Shown: piece after piece, positions 43,324 to 51,476 of the stretch
Position numbering within the stretch: position 1 is the first letter of the stretch
How the letters are laid out: each line of letters starts with the position of its first letter
NCBI GenBank assembly: GCA_036752345.1
Contig: DAIOSV010000004.1
Location: 1 to 64,000, forward strand
Source: UBA1715 sp036752345
GTDB taxonomy: Bacteria > Bacteroidota > Bacteroidia > Bacteroidales > UBA1715
Direction: 5' to 3'
DNA length: 64,000 nucleotides
Notes under the pieces: generated by a model
Told to the model about the DNA's origin: nothing
What the model saw: only the letters and a program-made list of their open reading frames with translations
Database searches by the model: none
Position numbers and translations under genes: made by a program

Positions 43324-44544
43324 ATGGCGAAAAGAGTAGTGGTCACGGGAATGGGTATCTATTCCTGTATTGGAAAAAATTTAGACGAGGTAACCAAATC
43401 GTTACGTGAGGGAAAGTCGGGAATTGGAATAGATCCAAAGAGAACGGAATATGGGTATCGTTCACCATTAACCGGAATTGTAGAACATCCTCAATTGAAA
43501 GGAGTACTAGACCGTCGGTTGCGTGTTTGTTTACCCGAACAAGGAGAATATGCCTATATGGCAACTGTTGAAGCTCTAAAAAATGCCAATATAGATATAG
43601 ATTACCTCTCAAACAATGAGGTTGGTGTTTTATACGGAAACGATTCTTCTGCACAAGCAGTTATAGAAGCTCATACAATAGCAATGGAAAAAAAAGACAC
43701 AACCTTGATGGGGTCAGGTGCCATTTTCCAGTCTATGAATTCTTCTGTGACAATGAATCTTTCAACTATTTTCAAATTGCGAGGAATAAACATGACAATC
43801 AGTGCCGCCTGTGCCAGTGGTTCTCATTCCATAGGTTTGGGTGCTATGTTTATCCGTCAAGGTTTGCAAGACATGATAGTGTGTGGAGGAGCCCAAGAAA
43901 CCAACTATCTTTCCATGGGTAGTTTTGATGGCATCAGTGCTTTTTCTGTTCGCACCGATGAGCCTACCAAAGCTTCACGCCCGTTTGATGCTTCACGCGA
44001 TGGTTTAGTGCCAAGTGGTGGTGCAGCAACCGTTATTCTTGAAGATTACGACCACGCTGTTAGTCGTGGAGCAACTATCTTGGCTGAAGTTGTTGGATAT
44101 GGCTTCTCATCAAATGGTGCAAATATCTCACAACCAAGCGATAGCGGTTCTAAAATAGCAATGGAACGTGCGTTACGTGATGCCGGTTTGCAAATTGGTG
44201 ACATTGATTACGTTAATGCTCATGCTACTTCAACGGTACAAGGTGATATGTATGAAGCTATGGCGCTTGATTCATTGTTTGGAACCGTTCGTCCATGGAT
44301 TAGTTCTACAAAATCAATGACGGGACATGAATGCTGGATGGCAGGCGCAAGCGAAATGATATATTCTATTCTTATGATGCAAAATTCATTTATTGCGCCG
44401 AATATCAATTTTGAATCTCCCGATGAGTTTTCTAAAAACTTGCGCATAGCAGTCGAGCCAGTGGCAAAGGATATTGATGTGTTTTTGTCAAATTCTTTTG
44501 GCTTCGGAGGAACAAATAGTGCATTAGTAGTAAAAAAAATATAA
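43324..44544 (+). CDS. Beta-ketoacyl-ACP synthase (KAS II-like)
   Basis: 406 residues, thiolase fold. Catalytic Cys163 (ISAACASGSHSIG), His300 (NAHATSTVQGD) and His335 (KSMTGHECWMAGASE) form the Cys-His-His triad; the end GFGGTNSALVVKKI is standard. The residues after His335 (ECW rather than LLG) differ from housekeeping FabF, suggesting a specialised condensing enzyme. With the ammonia-lyase and FabG upstream it fits aryl-polyene chain extension. No acyl carrier protein, dehydratase or chain-length factor is encoded nearby. Confidence 0.87.
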   Translation: MAKRVVVTGMGIYSCIGKNLDEVTKSLREGKSGIGIDPKRTEYGYRSPLTGIVEHPQLKGVLDRRLRVCLPEQGEYAYMATVEALKNANIDIDYLSNNEVGVLYGNDSSAQAVIEAHTIAMEKKDTTLMGSGAIFQSMNSSVTMNLSTIFKLRGINMTISAACASGSHSIGLGAMFIRQGLQDMIVCGGAQETNYLSMGSFDGISAFSVRTDEPTKASRPFDASRDGLVPSGGAATVILEDYDHAVSRGATILAEVVGYGFSSNGANISQPSDSGSKIAMERALRDAGLQIGDIDYVNAHATSTVQGDMYEAMALDSLFGTVRPWISSTKSMTGHECWMAGASEMIYSILMMQNSFIAPNINFESPDEFSKNLRIAVEPVAKDIDVFLSNSFGFGGTNSALVVKKI

Positions 44545-44555
44545 AATAAGTGCCC

Positions 44556-45857
44556 ATGAAAAGAGGTGTCATTCAAGGTATACTCATCCCTTTTTGTATT
44601 GTGTGTGTCTGTTGTGCAGGTAAAACGCAAGAATCTGATCCTATGATGGCGCAGGTTTACAAAATCTGTCCTAAAGCTGATGTGATAAATGTTGAACATA
44701 AAGTAGAGTCTACAGAAATTGAATTTTTGTGTGGGAAAGAACCTGTTTCTTTGGTGTTTGACAAACAGGGCACGCTTCTGTATAAAGAAACTGCGTATCG
44801 TCCCGATGAAGCTTTTCTTCGTAAGGTGCAGAAAAAAGTGCAAAAAACACATGCCGGTTGGACTATTGATGAATATTCATTGATAGAGACAAAAGATACT
44901 TCGTTTGTAAAATTAGAATTGTTGAAGCATGGAGTTGAGGAAAGCATGTTCTTTACATTGGATGGCAAGTTTTATAAATTCAAAAGTTATGTGACTACCG
45001 AACCGTGGTCTGCTAAAGAGCTTAAGAAATCTGCCTACAATTCAACATTACCATATGATTTTTTGAAACCGACGAAAATTATAGAGTTGGACGAAACATT
45101 GAAGGAAATTTCAGGTATTTCGGTAGTTGGTGACACTGCGGTGTTTTGTGTGCAAGACGAGTTGGGAGCTGTCTTTCATGTTAATTTAGGTGACAATTCA
45201 ATGTCGTCGGTAGGCAGGTTTACTGATATAGGCGATTTTGAGGATTTGGAAGTCGTTGGTGATAGTGTGGTAGTTTTGCGTAGCGATGGCTCGTTGTTCT
45301 CTTTTGATTTTGTTAATTTTAAAGGGAAGAGCAACCAAGTAATGTTGAATGTTCCTTGTATGAATTTAGAAGGATTATTCTATGATTCTAAAACTAAAAA
45401 ATTCATAGTCACTTGCAAAGAGCCATCACTAGAGCGCAGGCCGTCTTCGGAAAAACAAAAGAAGCAAGAGATAGCTATGAATGCCGAGCAGGAACGTGCA
45501 GTGTATTCGTTTGATAAAAATACGATTGTAAAACCCGAGAAAATTTTTTCTGTAAAGATTGGAGAGATTCGCAATCTTGTAAATCATTTATATGGAATGA
45601 AAGTAGAATGTTTTAATCCTTCTGCAATTGCAATTCATCCAATAACCAACGAAACGTATATTCTTTCTTCAGACCAGAGAATGATAGCAGTGTACAATGG
45701 TACTAGTCTTAAATCGGTATTTCTATTGCCTCCTGAAGATTACTACAAGCCGGAAGGTCTTGATTTTCTATCAAATGGTGATATGATCCTTTGTAGTGAA
45801 GGAGAAAAAAAAGGTGCGTTACAAGGACAAATTTTTGTTTTGAAAATGAAAAAGTAG
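44556..45857 (+). CDS. PepSY-like/SdiA-regulated beta-propeller lipoprotein
   Basis: 433 residues from ATG 44556; a GTG 6 bases earlier is in frame. A hydrophobic leader ends in a Cys-rich lipobox-like segment (CIVCVCCAGK), so lipid attachment is likely. Residues about 30-150 resemble the PepSY-like module of Bacteroidetes periplasmic proteins (DVINVEHKVE, LVFDKQGTLLYKE, FFTLDGKFYKFKS). Residues about 155-433 look like an SdiA-regulated beta-propeller (LKEISGISVVGD, DIGDFEDLEVVGDSVVVL, LEGLFYDSKTKKFIVTCKEP, HPITNETYILSSDQRMIAVYN in part, KPEGLDFLSNGDMILCSEG). It follows the ketosynthase by 11 bp and ends the operon at a strong terminator. Role unknown. Confidence 0.75.
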   Translation: MKRGVIQGILIPFCIVCVCCAGKTQESDPMMAQVYKICPKADVINVEHKVESTEIEFLCGKEPVSLVFDKQGTLLYKETAYRPDEAFLRKVQKKVQKTHAGWTIDEYSLIETKDTSFVKLELLKHGVEESMFFTLDGKFYKFKSYVTTEPWSAKELKKSAYNSTLPYDFLKPTKIIELDETLKEISGISVVGDTAVFCVQDELGAVFHVNLGDNSMSSVGRFTDIGDFEDLEVVGDSVVVLRSDGSLFSFDFVNFKGKSNQVMLNVPCMNLEGLFYDSKTKKFIVTCKEPSLERRPSSEKQKKQEIAMNAEQERAVYSFDKNTIVKPEKIFSVKIGEIRNLVNHLYGMKVECFNPSAIAIHPITNETYILSSDQRMIAVYNGTSLKSVFLLPPEDYYKPEGLDFLSNGDMILCSEGEKKGALQGQIFVLKMKK

Positions 45858-45873
45858 AAGTTCTTTGAACGAA

Positions 45874-45915
45874 ATAAAAAAGGGCTGGAATTTCAATAAT
45901 TCCAGCCCTTCTTGT
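45874..45915. terminator. Bidirectional terminator between the lipoprotein gene and clpB
   Basis: A perfect 13-bp stem (45880-45892 with 45898-45910) and 5-base loop, flanked by A-run left and CTT/T-rich sequence right, lies between two convergent genes. Confidence 0.88.
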
Positions 45916-45928
45916 TTGTGTGTATCGT

Positions 45929-48520
45929 TTATTCGTTTCGGAACACTATTGCGCCTTTTTGTACGTCAACCAGTATCTTCGAGTCTTTCACAATTTCGCC
46001 CGAAAGAATTTTTTTAGACAATTCGTTGAGTAGCTCACGTTGAATCACACGTTTTATAGGTCGAGCACCAAATTGCGGATTGTAGCCAGCTTGCGCAAGT
46101 TCGGCTATTGCTTTCTCGCTGATGTCTATCTTGATATCCATTTCGGCAAGTCGTTGAGCCAATCGAGCAAATTGCATACGAACAATCTCCGAAATATTGT
46201 CAGGAGTAAGTGGCGTGAACATGATTGTTTCATCTATTCTGTTCAAAAACTCCGGTCTCACGCTCTTCTTCAGCAAATTGAACACATCTTCTTTCGCTTC
46301 TTCTATAATTTGCTCTTTGTTTGCTTCGGTAATGTGCTCAAACTTGTCTTGAATGATGTCGGAACCAATGTTTGACGTCATAATGATAATAGTGTTCTTG
46401 AAACTAGCCGTACGACCTTTGTTATCGGTTAATTGTCCGTCGTCAAGCACTTGTAGCAAAATGTTGAACACATCGGGGTGCGCTTTCTCAATCTCATCAA
46501 GCAATACAACCGAATATGGTTTACGGCGCACAGCTTCGGTAAGTTGACCACCTTCGTCATATCCCACGTATCCCGGAGGCGCTCCAATCAAACGAGAAAC
46601 GGAGTGGCGTTCCTGATATTCCGACATATCTATACGAGTCATTAGGTTTTCGTCGTCGAACAAAAATTCGGCTAGCGCTTTCGCCAGCTCGGTTTTACCA
46701 ACACCGGTAGTTCCCAAGAAAATGAAAGAACCTATCGGGCGTTTCTCATCTTGCAAACCGGCACGACTACGACGAACTGCATCGGCAATCGCTCTTATAG
46801 CTTCATCTTGGCCAACGACACGTTGGTGTAACTCGTTTTCAAGATTCAAAAGCTTATCCTTCTCGGCTTGAAGCATTTTGTTCACCGGAATGCCTGTCCA
46901 GCGAGAAACAACGTCGGCTATATCGTCGGCACCAACTTCCTCGTCAATCAAACCGCCGTTAAGTTGCTTTTCTTTCAACTCTTCGCTCAATTTCTGTAAT
47001 TCGCTTTCGAGTACTTTGAGTTTGCCGTAGCGAATTTCCGCAACTTTTCCATAGTCACCGTCACGTTCTGCTTTTTCAGCTTCAAACTTCAAGTTTTCTG
47101 TCTCTTGGTTGATGTTGTGAATCTTCGAAACAATTTCTTTTTCGGAGTTCCACGTAGCCATGTATTTGGTTAAATCTGCTTGCAAATCAGCTATTTGTTT
47201 GTCAATGAGCTCGGTGCGCGCAGTTTCTCCATCACGTTTTATTGCTTCACGTTCAATTTCCAACTGACGAATTTTACGGTTCAATTCATCAATTTCTTCT
47301 GGCACGGAATTCATTTCCATACGAAGTTTTGCAGCCGCTTCATCCATCAAATCTATGGCTTTGTCAGGCAAAAATCGGTTAGTAATGTATCGGTGCGAAA
47401 GTTCAACGGCAGCGATAATTGCTTCGTCGAGAATACGAACATTGTGGTGGTTTTCGTAACGCTCCTTCAATCCACGCAAGATTGATACTGCGTTGTCTAC
47501 ACTCGGTTCGTCAATCATTACCATCTGGAAACGACGTTCCAATGCTTTATCTTTTTCGAAATATTTTTGATATTCGTCAAGAGTGGTAGCACCTATGGCA
47601 CGAAGTTCACCACGCGCCAATGCCGGTTTTAGAATGTTTGCGGCATCCATTGCGCCTTCGCTTTGTCCCGCACCAACTAAGGTGTGAATTTCGTCGATGA
47701 ACAGAATAATCTCACCATTGGCCGAAATCACTTCGTTTATGACTGATTTGAGTCGTTCCTCAAATTCACCTTTATATTTTGCACCGGCGATAAGCGCACC
47801 CATGTCAAGTGAGAAAATTTGTTTTGTCTTCAAATTGTCGGGCACGTCGCCTTTGATGATACGGTGTGCAATACCTTCGGCAATTGCAGTTTTACCAACA
47901 CCTGGTTCGCCTATCAAAATCGGGTTGTTTTTGGTACGACGCGAAAGTATTTGCAACACACGGCGAATTTCATCGTCACGCCCAATAACCGGATCAAGTT
48001 TGCCCGCACGTGCTTGCGCATTCAAGTTTATGGCAAATTTTTGCAACGCATTGTAGGTATCTTCTGCCGTCTGACTCGTAACTTTATTCCCTTTCCGAAG
48101 TTCTTGAATAGCGGAAACCAAGGTTTTTTCGGTAATGCCGGAATCTTTCAACATCTGCGAAATTTGGTCGCCCGATTTGAATATACCCAAAAGTATGTGT
48201 TCTACCGAAACATATTGGTCGTCAAATGTTTTGGTTTGATTTACCGCCTCTTGCAACGCTTTGTTTGCGTTTGACGATAGATATGCCTCACCGCCCGATA
48301 CCTTCGGGTACGTAGTAATAATTCTGTCAAGAGCTGCTTGTACACCGGTAACATTTACATCGAGTTTTTTGAGCAAAAAAGATGTAATGCTATCGGCCTT
48401 TTCAAACAAAGCTTTGAGAATATGCCCTGTTTCAACGGCTTGTTGGTTATTACCATTTGCGATTTGTACCGCTTGGTTCATAACCTCTTGCGCTTTAATT
48501 GTGAATTGATTGAAATCCAT
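45929..48520 (-). CDS. clpB: Disaggregase ClpB
   Basis: 863 residues, the full family length. Clp N-domain (1-145), first AAA domain with GEPGVGKTAIAEG (about 203-215) and ELRAIGATTLDEYQKYFEKD (in part), a long coiled-coil middle domain (about 405-525), second AAA domain with GTTGVGKTELAKA (about 605-617) and pore loop GYVGYDEGG. The middle domain separates it from ClpA/ClpC. It threads aggregated proteins together with DnaK after heat or other stress. Monocistronic. Confidence 0.98.
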   Translation of the reverse strand: MDFNQFTIKAQEVMNQAVQIANGNNQQAVETGHILKALFEKADSITSFLLKKLDVNVTGVQAALDRIITTYPKVSGGEAYLSSNANKALQEAVNQTKTFDDQYVSVEHILLGIFKSGDQISQMLKDSGITEKTLVSAIQELRKGNKVTSQTAEDTYNALQKFAINLNAQARAGKLDPVIGRDDEIRRVLQILSRRTKNNPILIGEPGVGKTAIAEGIAHRIIKGDVPDNLKTKQIFSLDMGALIAGAKYKGEFEERLKSVINEVISANGEIILFIDEIHTLVGAGQSEGAMDAANILKPALARGELRAIGATTLDEYQKYFEKDKALERRFQMVMIDEPSVDNAVSILRGLKERYENHHNVRILDEAIIAAVELSHRYITNRFLPDKAIDLMDEAAAKLRMEMNSVPEEIDELNRKIRQLEIEREAIKRDGETARTELIDKQIADLQADLTKYMATWNSEKEIVSKIHNINQETENLKFEAEKAERDGDYGKVAEIRYGKLKVLESELQKLSEELKEKQLNGGLIDEEVGADDIADVVSRWTGIPVNKMLQAEKDKLLNLENELHQRVVGQDEAIRAIADAVRRSRAGLQDEKRPIGSFIFLGTTGVGKTELAKALAEFLFDDENLMTRIDMSEYQERHSVSRLIGAPPGYVGYDEGGQLTEAVRRKPYSVVLLDEIEKAHPDVFNILLQVLDDGQLTDNKGRTASFKNTIIIMTSNIGSDIIQDKFEHITEANKEQIIEEAKEDVFNLLKKSVRPEFLNRIDETIMFTPLTPDNISEIVRMQFARLAQRLAEMDIKIDISEKAIAELAQAGYNPQFGARPIKRVIQRELLNELSKKILSGEIVKDSKILVDVQKGAIVFRNE

Positions 48521-48629
48521 AGTTGTATGATTTTAAAGTTTCGGTACACGTAGTACAAAACGATTGCCAATACTCTAAAACGGACAAATTGACGTAAAAT
48601 GATATAAACGTGTGCCTATTTGTCGTATG

Positions 48630-48669
48630 TGCAAAAAAATCCCGACAAATTGTTATTTGCCGGGATTCT
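48630..48669 (-). terminator. Terminator of the Ser-rich protein gene
   Basis: A 13-position stem with one mismatch (48638-48650 and 48655-48667) followed on the minus strand by a T-run stands 20 bases after the stop at 48690. Confidence 0.8.
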
Positions 48670-48689
48670 TATTCTATATGTACAGGAGT

Positions 48690-49406
48690 TTATTTTCTTG
48701 AGCTTGGTGTGCTTCGTGAGGTGCTCGAATTGCTTCGTGATGTATTTGAAGAACGAGTACTACTACTTGTACTTGGCGAAGATGATTTTGAAGTGTTAAC
48801 CGAACTAGACGAAGATGGTTCAGTTGCAGAACTACGAGAAGTTGCGTTTGATGAGCTATTTACATCAGTGCTACGAGTACTTGGCGTAGAACGGCTTGTG
48901 CTACTTTGTGCCGGTCTTGCATTGCTTTGAGCGGAATTTGTGTTATTCTGTGTTTCGCTCGCCGTGCTTCTATTGTGATTTATTGGCTCCGGTTTCTTAG
49001 GAGTAGAGTGGTGCACATGGTCTGCTGGTTCTTGGTGCATAGGAGCAGGAGCAGCGTGGCGATGTGGATACGGAGTCACGTCCATAACAACCGGAGTTGC
49101 ATAGCGAGTTGACGAAACATAGATTTCATTTCCGCCGGTAAATGTTGCGGTAACCGTTGTTCTTTTGGGAACGTCAATACGGCAATCGTACATTAATTCG
49201 TTAGAACCGCCTTCGGCATATATTTGTACGCTATAATAGCCTCTTGGTATGTTTGAGATGGTAACTTGGTTGTAGTAGGAATAATATTTTTGACCATTCA
49301 CAAATACAGAGAAAGGAATATCTACTTCACCTCTAATGATTAAATCTGACGCAAAAATTTGAGCTGTGCTAAATATAATTGCTACAATTGCTATAAACCG
49401 TTTCAT
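48690..49406 (-). CDS. Secreted protein with Ser/Thr/Arg-rich low-complexity tail
   Basis: 238 residues from ATG 49404-49406; a GGAGG sequence about 9 bases upstream marks this start, unusual in a phylum that rarely uses Shine-Dalgarno sites. Signal peptide about 1-20 (ending IFASD). Residues 20-100 form a small beta domain (IIRGEVDIPFSVFVNGQKYY, ISNIPRGYYSVQIYAEG), like the DUF4476-type proteins of Bacteroidetes. A His-rich linker (PHRHAAPAP, HVHHS) leads to about 110 residues of Ser, Thr, Arg, Asn and Pro repeats such as SRSTPS. The tail is probably disordered and surface-exposed. Function unknown. A 20-bp palindrome lies upstream. Confidence 0.75.
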   Translation of the reverse strand: MKRFIAIVAIIFSTAQIFASDLIIRGEVDIPFSVFVNGQKYYSYYNQVTISNIPRGYYSVQIYAEGGSNELMYDCRIDVPKRTTVTATFTGGNEIYVSSTRYATPVVMDVTPYPHRHAAPAPMHQEPADHVHHSTPKKPEPINHNRSTASETQNNTNSAQSNARPAQSSTSRSTPSTRSTDVNSSSNATSRSSATEPSSSSSVNTSKSSSPSTSSSTRSSNTSRSNSSTSRSTPSSRK

Positions 49407-49449
49407 GATCTTGTCCTCCAAAATTTAAAGTTAAACAATTTTTCTTTTT

Positions 49450-49479
49450 ATATGGTTTGCAAACCATATGCCAAATATA
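49450..49479 (-). promoter_or_regulatory. TATATTTG box followed by a perfect 20-bp palindrome
   Basis: On the minus strand TATATTTG (49472-49479) fits the Bacteroidetes -7 element, and immediately downstream stands ATATGGTTTGCAAACCATAT (49450-49469), a perfect 20-base palindrome. It would cover the transcription start of the Ser-rich protein gene, 44 bases before its ATG. No T-run follows, so it is not a terminator. An operator is the best guess. Confidence 0.5.
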
Positions 49480-49513
49480 ATGGAACTTTTGTAAATAATT
49501 GGATTACAGTTGA

Positions 49514-49897
49514 TTATTTATTCTTGAAAACAACTTTGTTTGGATATTTTTTGCTAAAAGCTGTGATGCCACCTTGCATATTGTACACTTCTTTAAATCC
49601 GAGTCCAAGCATGATATTCATGGCCGTGGTACTTCGTCTGCCCGAACGGCAATACACCAAAATCGGAGTTTCTTTGGAGATAGTTGCAATATTTTTTTCA
49701 AAATTTTGATTGCGAACATCAATATTGATAGCGTTTACTATAGCAACCGAATCAAATTCGTGCGGTGTGCGTACGTCCACTATCTGCAAATTCGGTTTTG
49801 TGTTCATGAGTTTTTCCGATTTTGAAATAGTCAGATTTTTTTGACTACAAGCAACCAATGGGAGAAAGCATAGAGAGAGTAGGGCTAATTTCTTCAT
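49514..49897 (-). CDS. Rhodanese-domain lipoprotein
   Basis: 127 residues from ATG 49895-49897. A leader with lipobox LVAC (Cys17) gives a lipoprotein. The single rhodanese domain has VDVRTPHEFDSVAIVNAINID and the active-site loop YCRSGRRS with the catalytic Cys, then MLGLGFKEVYNMQGGITAF. It would transfer sulfur or act as a phosphatase-like fold in the periplasm. A longer frame to 50014 runs through the tRNA gene and is not real. Confidence 0.88.
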   Translation of the reverse strand: MKKLALLSLCFLPLVACSQKNLTISKSEKLMNTKPNLQIVDVRTPHEFDSVAIVNAINIDVRNQNFEKNIATISKETPILVYCRSGRRSTTAMNIMLGLGFKEVYNMQGGITAFSKKYPNKVVFKNK

Positions 49898-49925
49898 ATT
49901 TACAGTAATATTAAAGTGTAAAAAG

Positions 49926-49953
49926 CAAAAACGCCCAACTTTTGTTGAGCGTT
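49926..49953 (-). terminator. Terminator after tRNA-Asp
   Basis: A 10-base stem with one mismatch (49930-49939 and 49944-49953) and a 4-base loop is followed on the minus strand by TTTTTGCTTTTT, two bases after the tRNA 3' end. Confidence 0.8.
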
Positions 49954-49955
49954 TG

Positions 49956-50029
49956 CGGTGCGGACGAGACTCGAACTCGCGACCCTCGGCGTGACAGGCC
50001 GATATTCTAACCAACTGAACTACCGCACC
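49956..50029 (-). tRNA. tRNA-Asp (GTC)
   Basis: The minus strand folds into a full cloverleaf: acceptor arm GGTGCGG/CCGCACC, D arm with AGTTCAGTTGGTTAGA, anticodon loop CTGTCAC with anticodon GTC, and T arm GGTTCGA-like GAGTTCGAGTCTC. The discriminator base is G, as for Asp. The 3' CCA is not encoded. Confidence 0.96.
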
Positions 50030-50127
50030 AGATTTTGGTTGTGCAAATATACATATTCTTTCTTTTCAGCAAAGCCTTTGCTGAATTTTTTTGAAGAAAA
50101 TGTAAAATTTTTCCAAAAGGCAATTTC

Positions 50128-50148
50128 TCCTTCATTGAGGGAATTTTT
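50128..50148. repeat. Palindromic repeat, copy downstream of the AAA ATPase gene
   Basis: TCCTTCATTGAGGGA at 50128-50142 is a near-palindrome. Together with the AATTTTT behind it, 17 bases (50132-50148) recur in inverted orientation at 51368-51384, on the other side of the ATPase gene. Confidence 0.65.
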
Positions 50149-50149
50149 G

Positions 50150-51337
50150 TTAGTAGTTAAGTCCAAATGTCCAAAGAGGAATTGTTATACCACTCCCATA
50201 CTCAATGTTGTCTTTCACGATGATGCCATTGGAAACATTTTCGATTTGTTTTTTCCCTTTTCTTTTGCCTCCAACTTCAAATGTGTATTGTCCAATGCAA
50301 AAATCCGATTCTTTTGAAGAAATCACGTCATTCCGTACTCGCATTTGATTGTAAAAAAATGTCTCTCTAATGTTACCTATGTCAGGTGTTCCCGAAGCCA
50401 AAACCGTCATTAGATTGGGATTGTCTATGTAGATTTTCTCTATTTTGCCAAGACCACGTATCCCTCCTGTATCGTCACGAAGCTGGCCTATCATTTGTGC
50501 TTTTTCAAGTATGAGCAAATAATCGGAAACGTTGTTTTTGCTTACGCCAATTTCAACGGCAAGATTTTCAACATTTGGTTTGAAAGGAGAAAGTTGAGAA
50601 ACAATTACAAGCATTTTTTTTAGTTTTTGGCTTGTTGTCATTTTCATTTGTGCATATTGTGGAATGTCAACTTCAAGAGTTTGAGCAATGATTTGTTTTA
50701 TTTTTATTTCAAAACCGCCTTCAAGAGAAAATGGGTAGTATCCTTTGGCAAGATATTCGTGGAACAAGGGCAAAGGGTGTTCTATTTCTTTAATAATAGC
50801 ATTGTGTTTTAGTATATCGTCAAGGCAAAAAGGAGGAATTTGTATTCCTTTATACAAATGTAAAAATTCTCTAAAAGAAAGTCCCTGTAAATTATACACA
50901 ACCATTCGTCGGCTTAAATCTGCGGAACCTTTGTGTATATCGAGTACAGAGGAACCTGTTACCACAACGTGCAGTTTGCGGTGTATGTCATATATTTGTT
51001 TCAGTTCCTGTGACCAACCCGGATATTTGTGTATTTCGTCTATATAGAGATATGATCCTCCGTATTTTACAAATTCGTCGGCCAAATCTTTTATGCTGTG
51101 TAGGGCAAAATAGGTGTCGTCGGCGGAAATGTATAAAAATTGTGATTTGTTTGTGGCGTCATTTTTTTGCTTAAGCAAGCGTTGTAAAATCATGGTTGAT
51201 TTGCCTACGCCTCTTGGTCCAACGATACCTATCATTTGTATTGACCAGTCTATTTCGTCTACAATATAGCGGTGAAACGATGTAGGAACAGTATTGAGCA
51301 GTTCTTCCGTTTGAGAAAAAAGAATATTATCGAGCAT
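50150..51337 (-). CDS. AAA ATPase of the AAA_14/DUF4143 type
   Basis: 395 residues from ATG 51335-51337; an ATG-like start 24 bases upstream is also in frame. Walker A GPRGVGKSTM (about 39-48), Walker B SYLYIDEIHKYPGW (about 95-108) and sensor VVTGSSVLD. The C-terminal half has a winged-helix-like segment (LAVEIGVSKNNVSDYLLILEKAQMI) and the DUF4143 nuclease-like fold (VRNDVISSKESDFCIGQYTFEVGG). Such ATPases are widespread in anaerobes and of unknown function, often in variable regions. It stands alone between a tRNA gene and an ORF6N gene and is bracketed by copies of a palindromic repeat. Confidence 0.85.
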   Translation of the reverse strand: MLDNILFSQTEELLNTVPTSFHRYIVDEIDWSIQMIGIVGPRGVGKSTMILQRLLKQKNDATNKSQFLYISADDTYFALHSIKDLADEFVKYGGSYLYIDEIHKYPGWSQELKQIYDIHRKLHVVVTGSSVLDIHKGSADLSRRMVVYNLQGLSFREFLHLYKGIQIPPFCLDDILKHNAIIKEIEHPLPLFHEYLAKGYYPFSLEGGFEIKIKQIIAQTLEVDIPQYAQMKMTTSQKLKKMLVIVSQLSPFKPNVENLAVEIGVSKNNVSDYLLILEKAQMIGQLRDDTGGIRGLGKIEKIYIDNPNLMTVLASGTPDIGNIRETFFYNQMRVRNDVISSKESDFCIGQYTFEVGGKRKGKKQIENVSNGIIVKDNIEYGSGITIPLWTFGLNY

Positions 51338-51367
51338 AATACGAAGATTTAAAGTATGCAAATATAT

Positions 51368-51388
51368 AAAAATTCCCTCAATGAGGGA
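51368..51388. repeat. Palindromic repeat, copy 37 bases upstream of the AAA ATPase gene
   Basis: TCCCTCAATGAGGGA (51374-51388) is a 7-1-7 palindrome. With the AAAAAT to its left it is an inverted copy of 50132-50148. Its position before the ATPase start suits an operator or an element end. Confidence 0.7.
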
Positions 51389-51406
51389 TTGATTTGCGAA
51401 AAATTA

Positions 51407-51421
51407 TCACTCATTGAGGGA
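51407..51421. repeat. Second palindromic repeat copy upstream of the AAA ATPase gene
   Basis: TCACTCATTGAGGGA is the same palindrome with one mismatch. Its centre is 33 bases, about three helical turns, from the centre of the copy at 51374-51388. Confidence 0.6.
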
Positions 51422-51476
51422 AAAGCATTCTTTTTATTAAAATGTATTACCGCATAAAAACAATGTATTTCTCAAG

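Noticed and set aside
49898..50014. N-terminal extension of the rhodanese frame
   Set aside because: The extra 39 codons run through the tRNA-Asp terminator and gene. The ATG at 49897 gives a proper lipoprotein leader.
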